A stretch of 64,000 bases of DNA from Variovorax paradoxus (GCA_016806145.1 CP063166.1:1-64000); one strand, 5' to 3'; positions 35,402 through 45,308 are shown, counted from the first letter of the stretch. The notes: generated from the letters alone by a model not told the origin. Numbers and translations are program-made.

Positions 35402-37660
35402 ATGGAAAACGTACAAGAACGGCCGTTGCCGAATCTCACGCTCGACCTCTCGGTCGGCGGCATGACCTGCGCCTCCTGCGTGATGCGCGTGGAGCGCGCG
35501 CTCAAGGGCGTGCCCGGCGTGCAGGACGTCGCCGTGAACCTCGCGACCGAATCGGCGCGCGTGGTGGCGCAGGCGCAGGGCGGCGAGGACATCGATGCCC
35601 GGCTGCGCCGCGCGGTGCGTTCCGCGGGCTACGAGCCGCGCGCCGCGGCCGATGCGCAGGAGGAGGCGGCCGCGCTCTCGCCCTGGCACGGCTTCGGCCC
35701 GGTGGCGGTCGGCCTCGTGCTGTCGGCGCCGCTGATGCTGCCGATGGTCGGCGAGTTCTTCGGCCGCGACTGGATGCTCGATCCCTGGCTGCAGCTGCTG
35801 CTCGCGACGCCGGTGCAGTTCTGGCTCGGCGCGCGCTTCTACCGCGCGGGCTGGCATGCGGCGCGTGCGCTCACCGGCAACATGGACCTGCTGGTCGCGC
35901 TCGGCACCAGCGCGGCCTACGGACTCTCGCTCTGGCTCTGGTGGCGTTCGGCCACCGGCGAGCATGCGGGCCACGCGATGGCGCCGCACCTGTACTTCGA
36001 GGCGTCGTCGGTGGTCATCACGCTGGTGCTGCTGGGCAAGTGGCTCGAGGCGCGCGCCAAGCGCCAGGCGACTTCGGCGATCCGCGCGCTGCAGCAGTTG
36101 CGGCCCGAGGTGGCGCACCTGGTCGGCCCGCGCGGCGAGAGCGACGTGCCGCTGGCCGAGGTGCTGGTGGGCGACCGCCTCGCGGTGCGCCCCGGCGAAC
36201 GCGTGCCGGCCGATGCGCGCGTGGTCGAGGGCGAATCGGAGGTCAACGAGTCGATGCTGACCGGCGAGCCGCTGCCCGTGCCCAAGGGCCCGGGCGACCT
36301 GCTGACCGGTGGTGCCGTCAATGGCGACGGCCGGCTGGTGGTCGAGGTGCGCGCGGTCGGTGCCGAGAGCGTGCTCGCGCGCATCATCCGGCTGGTCGAG
36401 GATGCGCAGGCCGCGAAGGCGCCGATCCAGCGGCTGGTCGACAAGGTGGCGGCCATCTTCGTGCCGGTGGTGCTGGTGATCGCGCTGCTCACCTTCGGCG
36501 GCTGGATGCTGCTCGGCGGCGCCGACATCGAGACCGCGCTGATCCACGCGGTGGCGGTGCTGGTCATCGCCTGTCCCTGCGCGCTGGGCCTGGCCACGCC
36601 GGTGGCGGTGATGGCGGGCACGGGCGTGGCGGCACGGCACGGCATCCTCATCAAAGACGCGCGTTCGCTCGAACTCGCGCACCGCGTCGACACGGTGGCC
36701 TTCGACAAGACCGGCACGCTGACGCTGGGCCGGCCGGTGCTGAACGCGCTCGTGCCCATCGCGCGTGGTGTCGATGCCGACGCATTGCTGGCCGTGGCCG
36801 CGAGCCTGCAGAGCGGCAGCGAACATCCGCTGGCGCGCGCCGTGCTCTTGGCCGCCGCCGATAAAAAGCTGGCGGTGCCGGCGCTGCGTTCGATGCAGGC
36901 CATGCCCGGTCGCGGCGTGCGCGGCGAGGTCGAGGGCGAATTCGCCGGTGCCTGGGCGCTCGCGAGCCTGCGCTGGTGCCGCGAGCTCGATGCCGATGTC
37001 GATGCCGCCGAGGTCGACCGGCTGCAGGCACAGGGCGCCACGGTGTCGGCGCTGCTGCGCTTCGATGCCAGCGGCGCGGCCGAGGCGCTGGCGCTGCTGG
37101 CCTTTGCCGACGAGCCCAAGCCACAGGCGGCCGAGACCGTCGCCGCGCTGCGTGCGCGCGGCCTGCGCGTGGTGATGATCTCGGGCGACAACCTGCGGGC
37201 CGCGCGCGCCATGGCGGCGCGGCTCGGCATCGCGCCCGAGGACGTGCGCGCCGAGGTGCTGCCGGCCGACAAGGCGCAGCAGGTGAGCGCGCTGCGCCGC
37301 GACGGCCACGTGGTCGCGATGGTGGGCGATGGCGCCAACGACGCACCGGCGCTCGCGGCCGCCGACGTGGGCATCGCGATGGCGCCGGCCGATGGCGGCA
37401 CCGACGTGGCGATGGAGGCCGCGGGCATCACGCTGATGCGCGGCGATCTCGCGCTGGTGGCGCAGGCGCTCGACCTCTCGGGCCGCACCGTGGCCAAGAT
37501 CCGGCAGAACCTGTTCTGGGCCTTCGCCTACAACGTGGCGGGGATTCCGTTGGCGGCCTTCGGGCTGCTGAGCCCGGTGGTGGCCGGGGCGGCGATGGCG
37601 CTGTCGAGCGTCAGCGTGATGGCCAACGCCTTGCTGCTGCGGCGCTGGAAGGGTTCCTGA
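35402..37660 (+). CDS. copA: Copper-exporting P-type ATPase
   Basis: 752 residues. One N-terminal HMA domain ([12 protein letters not shown], residues about 20-32), about eight membrane helices with the ion-binding CPC ([11 protein letters not shown]), the phosphorylation motif DKTGTLT, and the hinge [10 protein letters not shown]. This is a P1B-type ATPase that expels Cu(I) from the cytosol using ATP. A single HMA domain is fewer than the two in E. coli CopA. Its promoter carries a CueR site, and copZ-cueR lie divergently upstream. Confidence 0.95.
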   Translation: MENVQERPLPNLTLDLSVGGMTCASCVMRVERALKGVPGVQDVAVNLATESARVVAQAQGGEDIDARLRRAVRSAGYEPRAAADAQEEAAALSPWHGFGPVAVGLVLSAPLMLPMVGEFFGRDWMLDPWLQLLLATPVQFWLGARFYRAGWHAARALTGNMDLLVALGTSAAYGLSLWLWWRSATGEHAGHAMAPHLYFEASSVVITLVLLGKWLEARAKRQATSAIRALQQLRPEVAHLVGPRGESDVPLAEVLVGDRLAVRPGERVPADARVVEGESEVNESMLTGEPLPVPKGPGDLLTGGAVNGDGRLVVEVRAVGAESVLARIIRLVEDAQAAKAPIQRLVDKVAAIFVPVVLVIALLTFGGWMLLGGADIETALIHAVAVLVIACPCALGLATPVAVMAGTGVAARHGILIKDARSLELAHRVDTVAFDKTGTLTLGRPVLNALVPIARGVDADALLAVAASLQSGSEHPLARAVLLAAADKKLAVPALRSMQAMPGRGVRGEVEGEFAGAWALASLRWCRELDADVDAAEVDRLQAQGATVSALLRFDASGAAEALALLAFADEPKPQAAETVAALRARGLRVVMISGDNLRAARAMAARLGIAPEDVRAEVLPADKAQQVSALRRDGHVVAMVGDGANDAPALAAADVGIAMAPADGGTDVAMEAAGITLMRGDLALVAQALDLSGRTVAKIRQNLFWAFAYNVAGIPLAAFGLLSPVVAGAAMALSSVSVMANALLLRRWKGS

Positions 37661-37666
37661 AGCTTC

Positions 37667-38149
37667 TCAGTCGAGCAGCAGCGCCATCAGGTGATCGTCG
37701 ATGTAGTCGGCTTCGCCGGCGCGCTTGTAGAACTTGCGCAGCGTGCCCTCGCGCTCGAAGCCCAGCTTCTCGTAGAAGCGCAGCGCGGGTGCGTTGTCGC
37801 TCTCGGCATAGAGCTCGATGCGCTTGACGCCGGCCGCGCGCAGTTGCTCGATGGCATCGCTCACCATGGCCAGCGCCACGCCGCGGCCATGGAAGGCCGG
37901 GTCCACCGCGAGCGTGCCGAGGCAGGCGACGTGCGCCACTCGGCCCGGGTAGCGCGTGGCGCGGTAGAAGCCAGCCATGCGGCCGTCGACCTCCCAGATG
38001 TGGAAGCAGCCGCTGCGCACCAGTTCCTCGTGGATCGGCCGGAAGTCCGCGAGCGGCATCGGGTCGTAGCCGAGGAAGCGCACCACCTTCTCGTGCATGT
38101 AGAGGGCATGGACGGCAGCGAGGTCGCGGGAAGTGGCAAGTCGGCGCAC
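37667..38149 (-). CDS. GNAT family N-acetyltransferase
   Basis: 160 residues from GTG 38149 (VRRLATSRDLAAVHALYMHE). No ATG fits the frame near that point. The acetyl-CoA loop is LAVDPAFHGRGVALAMV and the C-terminal part holds ELYAESDNAPALRFYEKLGFEREG. The plan is that of a small amino-acid/amine acetyltransferase; the substrate is unknown. It is 6 bp from the convergent copA stop and shares the direction of the desaturase gene beyond. Confidence 0.82.
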   Translation of the reverse strand: MRRLATSRDLAAVHALYMHEKVVRFLGYDPMPLADFRPIHEELVRSGCFHIWEVDGRMAGFYRATRYPGRVAHVACLGTLAVDPAFHGRGVALAMVSDAIEQLRAAGVKRIELYAESDNAPALRFYEKLGFEREGTLRKFYKRAGEADYIDDHLMALLLD

Positions 38150-38208
38150 GGTGGCTCCATGGTCGGTGTGGGTCTGGGGCCCGCAGGATAGCAATCCCGC
38201 GCCGCAGC

Positions 38209-39345
38209 TCAACCCGCCGCGAGCAGGATGGCGCCGGCCAATGCCAGCAGCAACGCCTGCGCGGGCCAGGCCCAGCGCAATCGCAGCCGCGCATCGAGCA
38301 CCGCGCCCACGGCCCAGAAACCCGCGACCGTCAGCGCCAGCAGTTCGAGGCCAGTGCGAAACGCCATGTCGTCCGCGCGCCAGAGAAAGGCCAGCGTCAT
38401 GCCGACCCAGCCCGCGAAATGCAGGGTGGCCGCGATCGCGCGCGCACGGCCGACCGGCGGGTCGTCGAGGGCGGCGGCGGCCTCGAGCGAGAAGTCGGGT
38501 TCGGGAAAGCGCGCCGCCACGTCGGCCGGCCGCCAGCCCGGCGATCGCCAGAACACGCCGAGCTTGTCGCGCCAGCGCCGCGTGTGCCAGGCATCGCGCG
38601 CGAGCGGCGCATAGGGGCCGAGCACCGCGCGCAGCGGATCGAAGCCCGCGAGCGGCTTGCGCGTGCCGTAGACGCAGCGCTCGCGCTCCTCGGCGAAGGT
38701 GCCGAACAGGCGGTCCCACACCACCAGCATGCCGCCGTAGTTGCGGTCGAGGTAGTCGTCGTTGACGGCATGGTGCACGCGGTGGTTCGAGGGCGAGGAG
38801 AACACGCGGTCGAACCAGCCGAGCTTGCCGATGTGCTCGGTGTGGATCCAGAACTGGTAGACCAGCACGATCAGCCCCGCGAGGCCGAACTGCTCGGGCG
38901 GCACGCCGACGACGGCCATCGGCAGGTAGAAGGCCCAGCCGAGGAAGGCGACCATGCTCTCCTGCCGCAGCGCGGTCGAGAAATTGAAGCGTCGGCTCTG
39001 GTGGTGCACCGCATGCGCGGCCCAGAACAGCGCCGACTCGTGTCCCGCGCGATGCAGCCAGTAGTCGCAGAAGTCGAACAGCAGCACCGCGGCGATCCAG
39101 CCGAGGGCGCTGTCCCAGAAGCGCGCGTCGGTGCAGAGCGCGACATGCGGATAGACCAGCGCGTAGAGGCCGATCTGGAACAGCTGCGTGCAGACCGCGA
39201 GCGCCTGGCTCAAGAGGCCCTGGCTCAGGCTCGCGACCGTGTCGCCGAAGCGGTAGGTGTTGCGCCGCTGGAGCCAGCCCCAGGCGAACTCGCAGGCCAT
39301 CAGCAGCACGAACACCGGCACGACGAGAACCACCAGCCGATGCAC
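38209..39345 (-). CDS. Sterol desaturase / fatty acid hydroxylase family membrane protein
   Basis: 378 residues from GTG 39345. Six to eight membrane segments. The diiron histidine motifs of the FA_hydroxylase family are present: HRAGH near residue 107, HAVHHQS near 119, and SNHRVHHAVND near 190. The extra C-terminal helices (after about 290) are not part of the core. Members hydroxylate or desaturate lipid acyl chains or sterol-like substrates. Downstream of the KS/ACP genes on the same strand, it could act on their product. Confidence 0.85.
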   Translation of the reverse strand: MHRLVVLVVPVFVLLMACEFAWGWLQRRNTYRFGDTVASLSQGLLSQALAVCTQLFQIGLYALVYPHVALCTDARFWDSALGWIAAVLLFDFCDYWLHRAGHESALFWAAHAVHHQSRRFNFSTALRQESMVAFLGWAFYLPMAVVGVPPEQFGLAGLIVLVYQFWIHTEHIGKLGWFDRVFSSPSNHRVHHAVNDDYLDRNYGGMLVVWDRLFGTFAEERERCVYGTRKPLAGFDPLRAVLGPYAPLARDAWHTRRWRDKLGVFWRSPGWRPADVAARFPEPDFSLEAAAALDDPPVGRARAIAATLHFAGWVGMTLAFLWRADDMAFRTGLELLALTVAGFWAVGAVLDARLRLRWAWPAQALLLALAGAILLAAG

Positions 39346-39392
39346 TGCCTGCCTGAGCCTTCCTGCGCGCGAAAAAAATCTTCAGCGAAGTT

Positions 39393-40703
39393 TCAGCGAG
39401 ATGGTGCGTCGATGCGTCCCGCGACGAGCACGGCGTTGGTGCCGCCGAAGGCGAACGAATTCGACATCGCCCAGCGCATGCCGGGCATCGCGCGTGCCTC
39501 GCCGCGCACGAAAGCCAGGTCGAAGGCTGCGTCGGGCTCGCGCAGGTTGGCGATCGGCGGCACGGCCTCGTGCGCCAGCGCGCGCAAGGTCGCGATCAAT
39601 TCGATCGCGCCGCCGCCGCCGAGCACGTGGCCGTGGATCGCCTTGGTGGCGCACACCGGCGTCGCGCTGCCGAACAGCTCGCGCACCGAAGCGGCCTCGG
39701 CCGCATCGCCGGCCACGGTCGCGGTGCCGTGGGCATTCACGTGGCCGATCTGGGTGGCATCGATGCCGGCGTCGCGCAGCGCCGCGCGCATCGCGCGCAC
39801 CTGGCCCGCGCTGTCGGGGTTGGTGATGTGCGTGCCGTCGCAGTTGGTGGCGTAGCCGGCCAGCACGTAGGACGCACCGTCACCCGTGTCGCCTGGGTCG
39901 GCCACGCCGCGCGAACGCGCATGCGCTTCCGACTCGAGCACCAGCGCCGCGGCGCCTTCGCCGAGCGCGAAGCCCGCGCGATCGCCCGAGAAGGGGCGGC
40001 AGGCGGTCTCGGGTGCATCGGCCGGCGGCGCGGCCATCACGCGCATCGCCTGCCAGCTCGCCATCACGCCGGGCGTGAGCATGGCGTCGTGGCCGCCGAC
40101 GATGGCGACATCGATCCAGCCGCCGCGGATGGCGCGCATCGCCTCGCCGATCGCCACCGCCGAGGAGGCACAGGCGCAGGCATAGGCGATGGCCGCGCCG
40201 TGCGCGCCGAAGTGCAGCGCGAGTTCGGCCACCGCCGCGTTGGGCATCACGGTGAGCACGGTCGTCGGCCGCATGCGGCGCTGCTCGGCGTAGAGCGCCT
40301 GCGTGGTGTTGTCGAAGCTGCCCGCGCCTGCGAGGCCGCTGCCCCAGAAGATGCCGAGCCGTTCGGGATCGACGCTGTCGCGCGTCAGCCCGGCCTGCGC
40401 CGCGGCATCCTGCGCGGCCGCGAGCGCCATCGCGGTGCCGCGATCGAGCGGCAGGCGCGAGGTGCTGCGCACGCCGTTCGAGTCGAAGTCGCAGGCGGCC
40501 ACCGGGATCTCGACGCTGTCCATGCCGGGGATCGCGAGCGTGTGCGAGCGCACGGCCGATCGGCCATGGAACAGCGCGTCGTCGAAGGCCTCGAGCGTGC
40601 GGCCGATCGGCGTGACGAAGCCGATGCCGCTGACGCGCACCGGCGGCGCCGCGATGCGCTGCGCCGAGGCCGCGATCACCGCATGTTCGACACCGCTGCT
40701 CAT
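39393..40703 (-). CDS. Beta-ketoacyl-ACP synthase, FabF-like
   Basis: 436 residues. It has the KAS II fold with the Cys nucleophile in YACACASSAVA, His in HVNAHGTATVAGD and the second His in KAIHGHVLGGGGAIE. It also has the C-terminal NSFAFGGTNAVLV. It condenses malonyl-ACP with acyl donors. Its ATG overlaps the stop of a dedicated acyl carrier protein gene, which is not the housekeeping FabF arrangement beside acpP, so it probably belongs to a specialised lipid or polyketide pathway. Confidence 0.92.
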   Translation of the reverse strand: MSSGVEHAVIAASAQRIAAPPVRVSGIGFVTPIGRTLEAFDDALFHGRSAVRSHTLAIPGMDSVEIPVAACDFDSNGVRSTSRLPLDRGTAMALAAAQDAAAQAGLTRDSVDPERLGIFWGSGLAGAGSFDNTTQALYAEQRRMRPTTVLTVMPNAAVAELALHFGAHGAAIAYACACASSAVAIGEAMRAIRGGWIDVAIVGGHDAMLTPGVMASWQAMRVMAAPPADAPETACRPFSGDRAGFALGEGAAALVLESEAHARSRGVADPGDTGDGASYVLAGYATNCDGTHITNPDSAGQVRAMRAALRDAGIDATQIGHVNAHGTATVAGDAAEAASVRELFGSATPVCATKAIHGHVLGGGGAIELIATLRALAHEAVPPIANLREPDAAFDLAFVRGEARAMPGMRWAMSNSFAFGGTNAVLVAGRIDAPSR

Positions 40704-40990
40704 GCGTGCGCCGCCTCGGGTGCATGCACCGCACCCACCGTCGCGGCGCTCTCCGCATCGATCACTTCGCACAGGCGCTGCAGCGTGATGCCCGCTTCGC
40801 GCGGATCGAGCCGATCCTCGGGAATGCGCAGGTGGAAGGCGTCCTCGACCGCGAAGACGAACTCCATCAGCGCGAGCGAGTCGAGGCCCAGGTCGGCGAG
40901 CGCGGTCTGCGGCGCGACCAGCTTCGCTTCGACGTGGAAGTCGTTCTCGAGGATGCGCGCGATGCTGTTGAAGGTGGGCGAAGTGGACAT
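40700..40990 (-). CDS. Acyl carrier protein
   Basis: 96 residues. Helix II contains GLDSLALMEFVFAVEDAF, whose Ser is the phosphopantetheine attachment site. It is slightly longer than AcpP, with an Ala-rich C-terminal tail. Its gene overlaps the ketosynthase (ATGA), so the two form a pair. A purine-poor leader (AAAGGATCAAGCCCC) provides the RBS. Confidence 0.92.
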   Translation of the reverse strand: MSTSPTFNSIARILENDFHVEAKLVAPQTALADLGLDSLALMEFVFAVEDAFHLRIPEDRLDPREAGITLQRLCEVIDAESAATVGAVHAPEAAHA

Positions 40991-41150
40991 GGGGCTTGAT
41001 CCTTTCAGGCGAAGCGTGATGCACGATCGTCGTGCGGGAGTGCCATCGGTCGGCGCTGCGAATGCAGGGAACGCACGCGTCGCCGCGTCACCTTGCGTGG
41101 TTCATTGTGGAGTGGGAACGATGGCATCGCGGTGGCGAACGCATTCCTTT

Positions 41151-42023
41151 TCAGGAAGCCTTCAGCGAGGAAATCGGGGCATCGGCGCCCGTGCCATGCG
41201 CGACCTCGTCGGCGAACGCGACGGTCTCGCGCACCACCTGCTGGCGGTCGTTGTCGATGGTGATCATGTGGTAGCTGTTGCTCACCACGACGCTGCGGAA
41301 CGACCGGCAGCGCAGGCCGCGCGCGAGGATCTCGAGGTTGGCCACGCTGGCCACTTCGTCCTGCTGCGCATGCAGCGCGAGCACGCGGTCGCACTGCACG
41401 CGATGCAGGTTGGCGCGCACGTGGTGGATCAGCCGATGGTGTTCGCGCAGGTGGCTCACGCCGATCACCGAGCTGCCGGCGCGCGAGATCTTGCGGTGCC
41501 GCAGTTCGCGCTCGATCCAGGCGCGCACGCGTTCGTTCTTCACGCCGTAGGGCGGGCGTTCGCGGTACTGCCAGAAGCGGCCCAGCGGCGTGTAGTAGGC
41601 CAGCGGCAGCAGCACCTGCGTGCGCGGGATGGCCCAGCCGTCGAAGCGCAGCGTGGTCGACATCAGCACCAGCGCATCGACCGCGTCGCCGCAGCGGATG
41701 GCGGCGCCGAGCGCGAGCGACGAACCCGCCGAGATGCCCACCAGCAGCACGCGCTCGTGCGTCTCGCGCAGGGCCGCGACCTGGGCCTCGATGCTGTCGA
41801 GCCAGTGCTGGAAGGGCGCGGCCTGCTGCATCGGTGCATTGGCGTCGAAGGAGTAGCCGGGGATCGACATCGGATGCACCGCGTAGCCGCCGTCGCGCAG
41901 CGCGGACTGCACGGTCAGCAGTTCGTCAGGTGTGCTGCACAAACCATGCAGCAGCACGACCGCGGTGCGTTGCACCGCGGGGTGCACGAAGCTCAGCAGG
42001 CCGGAGGGTTCGCGTGCGCTCAT
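41151..42023 (-). CDS. Alpha/beta-fold carboxylesterase/lipase-like hydrolase
   Basis: 290 residues, alpha/beta hydrolase with the oxyanion strand VVLLHGLCSTPDEL, nucleophile elbow VGISAGSSLA and the terminal His in SNSYHMITIDND, as in Est30-type carboxylesterases. A thioesterase-like role with the KS/ACP pair downstream is plausible, but sequence alone does not show it. The gap to the ACP gene is 160 bp, so the link is only positional. It diverges from the TctD-like regulator. Confidence 0.85.
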   Translation of the reverse strand: MSAREPSGLLSFVHPAVQRTAVVLLHGLCSTPDELLTVQSALRDGGYAVHPMSIPGYSFDANAPMQQAAPFQHWLDSIEAQVAALRETHERVLLVGISAGSSLALGAAIRCGDAVDALVLMSTTLRFDGWAIPRTQVLLPLAYYTPLGRFWQYRERPPYGVKNERVRAWIERELRHRKISRAGSSVIGVSHLREHHRLIHHVRANLHRVQCDRVLALHAQQDEVASVANLEILARGLRCRSFRSVVVSNSYHMITIDNDRQQVVRETVAFADEVAHGTGADAPISSLKAS

Positions 42024-42101
42024 GACGATGCGGCCCCGATGAAAAGGGCCCGTGCGGCGATGGGCTGTCGTATGCTCATGCCGTGTTTATCGCGTGTCGT
42101 A

Positions 42102-42117
42102 CTGACCGCCTGCTGAC
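42102..42117. promoter_or_regulatory. CTGAC direct repeat upstream of the two-component system
   Basis: CTGAC at 42102 and 42113 stand 11 bp apart in the divergent gap between the esterase and the TctD-like regulator. The geometry suits an OmpR-family dimer and could be an autoregulatory site. The repeat is short. Confidence 0.3.
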
Positions 42118-42160
42118 CCTCCCGCGAGCAAGAATAGGCACCTCAACCCACTCGAAAATC

Positions 42161-42850
42161 ATGCGAATCCTGCTAGTCGAAGACGATGCCGTGCTGCGCG
42201 ACGTGATGCTTCGCAGCCTCGCGGACGCCGGTCACCGCGTCGATGTTTCCACCAACGTCGAGGACGCCGACCACCTGTGGCGCGTGCAGCCCTTCGATGC
42301 GGTGCTGCTCGATCTGAACCTGCCCGCCACCGCGAGCGCGACCAGCGGTCTCGCGAGCGGACTCACCGCGCTGCGACAGGCGCGCGCACGCGGGGACCGC
42401 ACGCCGGTGCTCGTGCTCACCGCGCGCGGCCGCACCGAGGAACGCATCGCGGGCCTCGATGCCGGTGCCGACGACTACCTCGGCAAGCCCTTCGACCTGG
42501 CCGAGGTCGAGGCGCGTCTGCGTGCGCTCGTGCGGCGCGCGAAGGGCACCGAAGACATCGTGCTGCTGGGCCAGCTGAAGCTCGACCGCAAGGCACGGCG
42601 CTTCTCCACCGCGAGCGGTCCGCTCGACCTGCCGGCGCGCGAGTTCGAAGTGCTGTGGGAACTGATGAGCCCGCCGGGCCGCACGGTGAGCAAGCGTGCG
42701 CTGTCCGACAAGCTCTCGAGCTTCGACGAATCGCTGGGCGACAACGCGCTCGAGGCCTTCATCTCGCGGCTGCGCAAGAAGCTGGTCGGTTCGGGCGCGA
42801 GCATCCGCACGCTGCGCGGCATCGGCTACCTGCTCGAAGCCGAAGTCTGA
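42161..42850 (+). CDS. Response regulator, TctD/OmpR family
   Basis: 229 residues. Receiver with RILLVEDDAVLRD, phospho-acceptor Asp in VLLDLNLPATASATSGLASG, and GADDYLGKPF, then a C-terminal winged helix (ISRLRKKLVG...IRTLRGIGYLLE). The receiver carries a roughly 6-8 residue insertion just after the phosphorylation loop (usual LPxxDG). It resembles TctD, which controls tricarboxylate uptake, but no tctCBA genes are nearby, so the target is unknown. The ATG at 42161 is used; the open frame starts earlier. Confidence 0.88.
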   Translation: MRILLVEDDAVLRDVMLRSLADAGHRVDVSTNVEDADHLWRVQPFDAVLLDLNLPATASATSGLASGLTALRQARARGDRTPVLVLTARGRTEERIAGLDAGADDYLGKPFDLAEVEARLRALVRRAKGTEDIVLLGQLKLDRKARRFSTASGPLDLPAREFEVLWELMSPPGRTVSKRALSDKLSSFDESLGDNALEAFISRLRKKLVGSGASIRTLRGIGYLLEAEV

Positions 42851-42863
42851 GCGCGCCGCGACC

Positions 42864-44273
42864 GTGAGCGACAGCGAAACAGCGCACGCGCGGACCACGC
42901 CCGGACCGCCGCGCGCGGTGCCCACGCTCACGCGGCGCGTGCTGCGCAACGTGCTGGTGCCGCTCGCGCTGAGCTGGATGGTGGGCGCGGTGATCGCGCT
43001 GGTCATCGCCAACTACTTCTCCGAGCAGGCCTTCGACCGCGGCATGCTCGACGACGCTTACGCACTGTCGGCCAACGTGCAGGCGGGCGAGCGTGGCATC
43101 GAGCTGCTGCTCACGCCGCGCGAGGTGGCCACGGTGCTGTTCGACCAGATCGACAAGGTCAACTTCTCGGTGCAGCGGCTCGACGGCACCTTGATCTCGG
43201 GCGCCGACGACCTGCAGGCGCCACTGCCCGTGAACGGCGCGCGCTACCGCTTCTCCGACGTCACCTACCAGGGCAAGCCGATGCGCGCGGTGGTGCTCGA
43301 GCACGATGCCGAGCCCGGCGTGGCGATGCCCTACCGCGTGGTGATCGCGCAGACCACGCTGAGCCGCACGGCGCTCGTGCGGCAGCTGCTGGGCTATGCA
43401 CTGGCGCCGCAGGTGCTGCTGCTGATGATGCTCGCCGTATGGCTCTGGCATGGGATCCGCAGCGATCTGCGCCCGCTCGGCGACCTGCAGCAGGCGCTCG
43501 ATCGGCGCGACGTGCGCGACCTCTCGCCGGTGGCGGTGGTGCGGACCTCGCGCGAGCTGCAGCACCTGGGCGAGGCGGTCAATGCGCTGTTCGAGCGGCT
43601 GGGCCACAGCGTGCGCGGGCAGCGCGAATTCGTCGGCAACGTGGCGCACGAGTTGCGCACGCCGCTCGCGGGCATTCGCGCGCTGGCCGACTACGGGCTC
43701 GCGCAGCAGAAGCCCTCGGTGTGGCGCGAGCAGCTCGAGCAGGTGGCCAAGAGCCAGGAGCGCGCGAGCCACCTGATCGATCAGCTGCTCGCGCTCGCGC
43801 TGGCCGACGAGGCCAGCACCAGCCTCGAGACCGCGCCCGTGCGGCTCGATGCGCTGGCCGAGCAGACGGTGCTGCGGCACCTCGCGCGCGCCGACGCGCG
43901 CGGCGTGGACCTGGGCGCGCGCGGCCTCGACGACAGCGTGACGGTGCAGGCCAACGAGGCCCTGGTGGAAGGCATCCTCGACAACCTGATTGACAACGCG
44001 TTGCGTTATGGCGGTCGCACGATCACGGTCGAGGTCAGCGGCGAGGTGCTCAGCGTGATCGACGACGGACCCGGCATTCCGCTCGATGCGCAGCGCCTGT
44101 TGATGCAGCGCTGGGCGCAGGGGCCGGCGGGGCAGAAGCTGGGACAGGGCTCGGGGCTGGGCCTGTCGATCGTGGCGCGCTATGCGGAGCTGCTCGGCGC
44201 CGAGCTGCGGCTTGCGGCGGCCGAGCCGACGGGCTTGAAGGTCAGCGTGGATTTCACGCGCAGGGCCTCGTAG
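42864..44273 (+). CDS. Sensor histidine kinase, TctE-like
   Basis: 469 residues from GTG 42864, 13 bp after the regulator stop. A membrane helix near 30-55, a periplasmic 2CSK-type sensor region, and a second helix near 178-198. The H-box is GNVAHELRTPLAG, the N-box DNLIDNALRYG, then DDGPGIP and GSGLGLSIVARY. The TctE-like domain plan suggests sensing of a carboxylate, but this is only family-based. It ends 34 bp before a convergent GNAT gene. Confidence 0.88.
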   Translation: MSDSETAHARTTPGPPRAVPTLTRRVLRNVLVPLALSWMVGAVIALVIANYFSEQAFDRGMLDDAYALSANVQAGERGIELLLTPREVATVLFDQIDKVNFSVQRLDGTLISGADDLQAPLPVNGARYRFSDVTYQGKPMRAVVLEHDAEPGVAMPYRVVIAQTTLSRTALVRQLLGYALAPQVLLLMMLAVWLWHGIRSDLRPLGDLQQALDRRDVRDLSPVAVVRTSRELQHLGEAVNALFERLGHSVRGQREFVGNVAHELRTPLAGIRALADYGLAQQKPSVWREQLEQVAKSQERASHLIDQLLALALADEASTSLETAPVRLDALAEQTVLRHLARADARGVDLGARGLDDSVTVQANEALVEGILDNLIDNALRYGGRTITVEVSGEVLSVIDDGPGIPLDAQRLLMQRWAQGPAGQKLGQGSGLGLSIVARYAELLGAELRLAAAEPTGLKVSVDFTRRAS

Positions 44274-44307
44274 CCGCAACGGATGCGCGCGCGCTTCGGC
44301 GCGGCGT

Positions 44308-44781
44308 TCATCGCAGGGCCTTGCGCAGGAAGACGCGCGTGCGGTTCTCGAGCACCAGGCGCCGGTACTCCACATAGCCGATGCGTTCGTAGAGCGCGCG
44401 GTTCTCGCTCATCTTCTCGTTGGTGAACAGGTAGATCGAATCGAAGCCCTGGCGCAGCGCCTCGCGCTCGGCGAGCTCGAGCAGCGCGCGGCCCGCGCCG
44501 CTGCCCTGGTGCTTCGGTAGCACCGCGATCACGTCGATCAGGAAGCCTTCGTCGGTGATGTCGAGCACGAGCGCGGCCGCGATCTCGGCGGCATCCTGAG
44601 CATTGGCGGCGACCCACACCTGTTGCAACTCGATGGCGGTTGCGTAGTCCTTGCCCATCGGCAGTGGCACGACCGGCAGGCGCGGCAGGTAGACGCTGAA
44701 GGCGGCGATCGCGCAGTCGCGGATCGCGGCGGCATCGGCCGCTTCGGCGCGGCGCACGGTCCAGCGCGGCGCCTCGTTCAT
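44308..44781 (-). CDS. GNAT family N-acetyltransferase
   Basis: 157 residues. The acetyl-CoA loop is IAVLPKHQGSGAGRALLELAE, and the C-terminal part is LFTNEKMSENRALYERIGYVEYRRL. Family members acetylate amino or polyamine groups. Start and stop of the upstream RidA gene overlap (ATGA), a coupling that suggests both act on related reactive metabolites. Confidence 0.87.
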   Translation of the reverse strand: MNEAPRWTVRRAEAADAAAIRDCAIAAFSVYLPRLPVVPLPMGKDYATAIELQQVWVAANAQDAAEIAAALVLDITDEGFLIDVIAVLPKHQGSGAGRALLELAEREALRQGFDSIYLFTNEKMSENRALYERIGYVEYRRLVLENRTRVFLRKALR

Positions 44782-45263
44782 TCGGCGATCTCCACCTCGG
44801 CCTCGATCTCCACCGGGATGTTGAACGGCAGCTCGGCCATGCCGACCGCGCTGCGCGCATGTGCGCCGACCTCGGGCCCGAAGAGCTCGAGCACGAGGTC
44901 GGAGAAGCCGTTGATGACCGAGGGCTGGCGGTCGAAGCCCGGGGCCGAGGCGACCATGCCGAACACGCGCGTCCAGGCCGTGATGCGGTCGAGGTCGCCG
45001 AGCGCGCGCTGCAGGCTGCCGAGCATCGCGAGCGCGGTGAGGCGCGCGGCCGCGTAGCCCTGTTCCACGTCGAGCTCGCGCCCGAGCTTGCCCAGCGGCG
45101 CGGCGATGCTGCCGTCGGGATTGAGCGGGCCATGGCCCGAGACGAAGGCGCGTTGCCCGACGATGCGCACGAAGCGAAAGGGCAGCACCACGCCCGGTGG
45201 CGGCTGGACGGCGGGCGGAAGGACGAGGCCGCGCGCGGCCAGCTGTTTCTCGATCTGCGACAT
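44778..45263 (-). CDS. RidA/YjgF family protein
   Basis: 161 residues, longer than classic RidA (about 128), with the YjgF fold GQRAFVSGHGPLNPDGS and MVASAPGFDRQPSVINGFSDLVLELFG. The C-terminus (ARSAVGMAELPFNIPVEIEAEVEI) has the expected beta strand. RidA hydrolyses reactive enamines/imines; this longer subgroup, often annotated as endoribonuclease L-PSP, is uncharacterised. It is coupled to the following GNAT gene. Confidence 0.88.
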   Translation of the reverse strand: MSQIEKQLAARGLVLPPAVQPPPGVVLPFRFVRIVGQRAFVSGHGPLNPDGSIAAPLGKLGRELDVEQGYAAARLTALAMLGSLQRALGDLDRITAWTRVFGMVASAPGFDRQPSVINGFSDLVLELFGPEVGAHARSAVGMAELPFNIPVEIEAEVEIAE

Positions 45264-45308
45264 GGCGCAACGGTACCCGAAAGCACCGTGCGCCGGTCGC
45301 CCGCGGGC

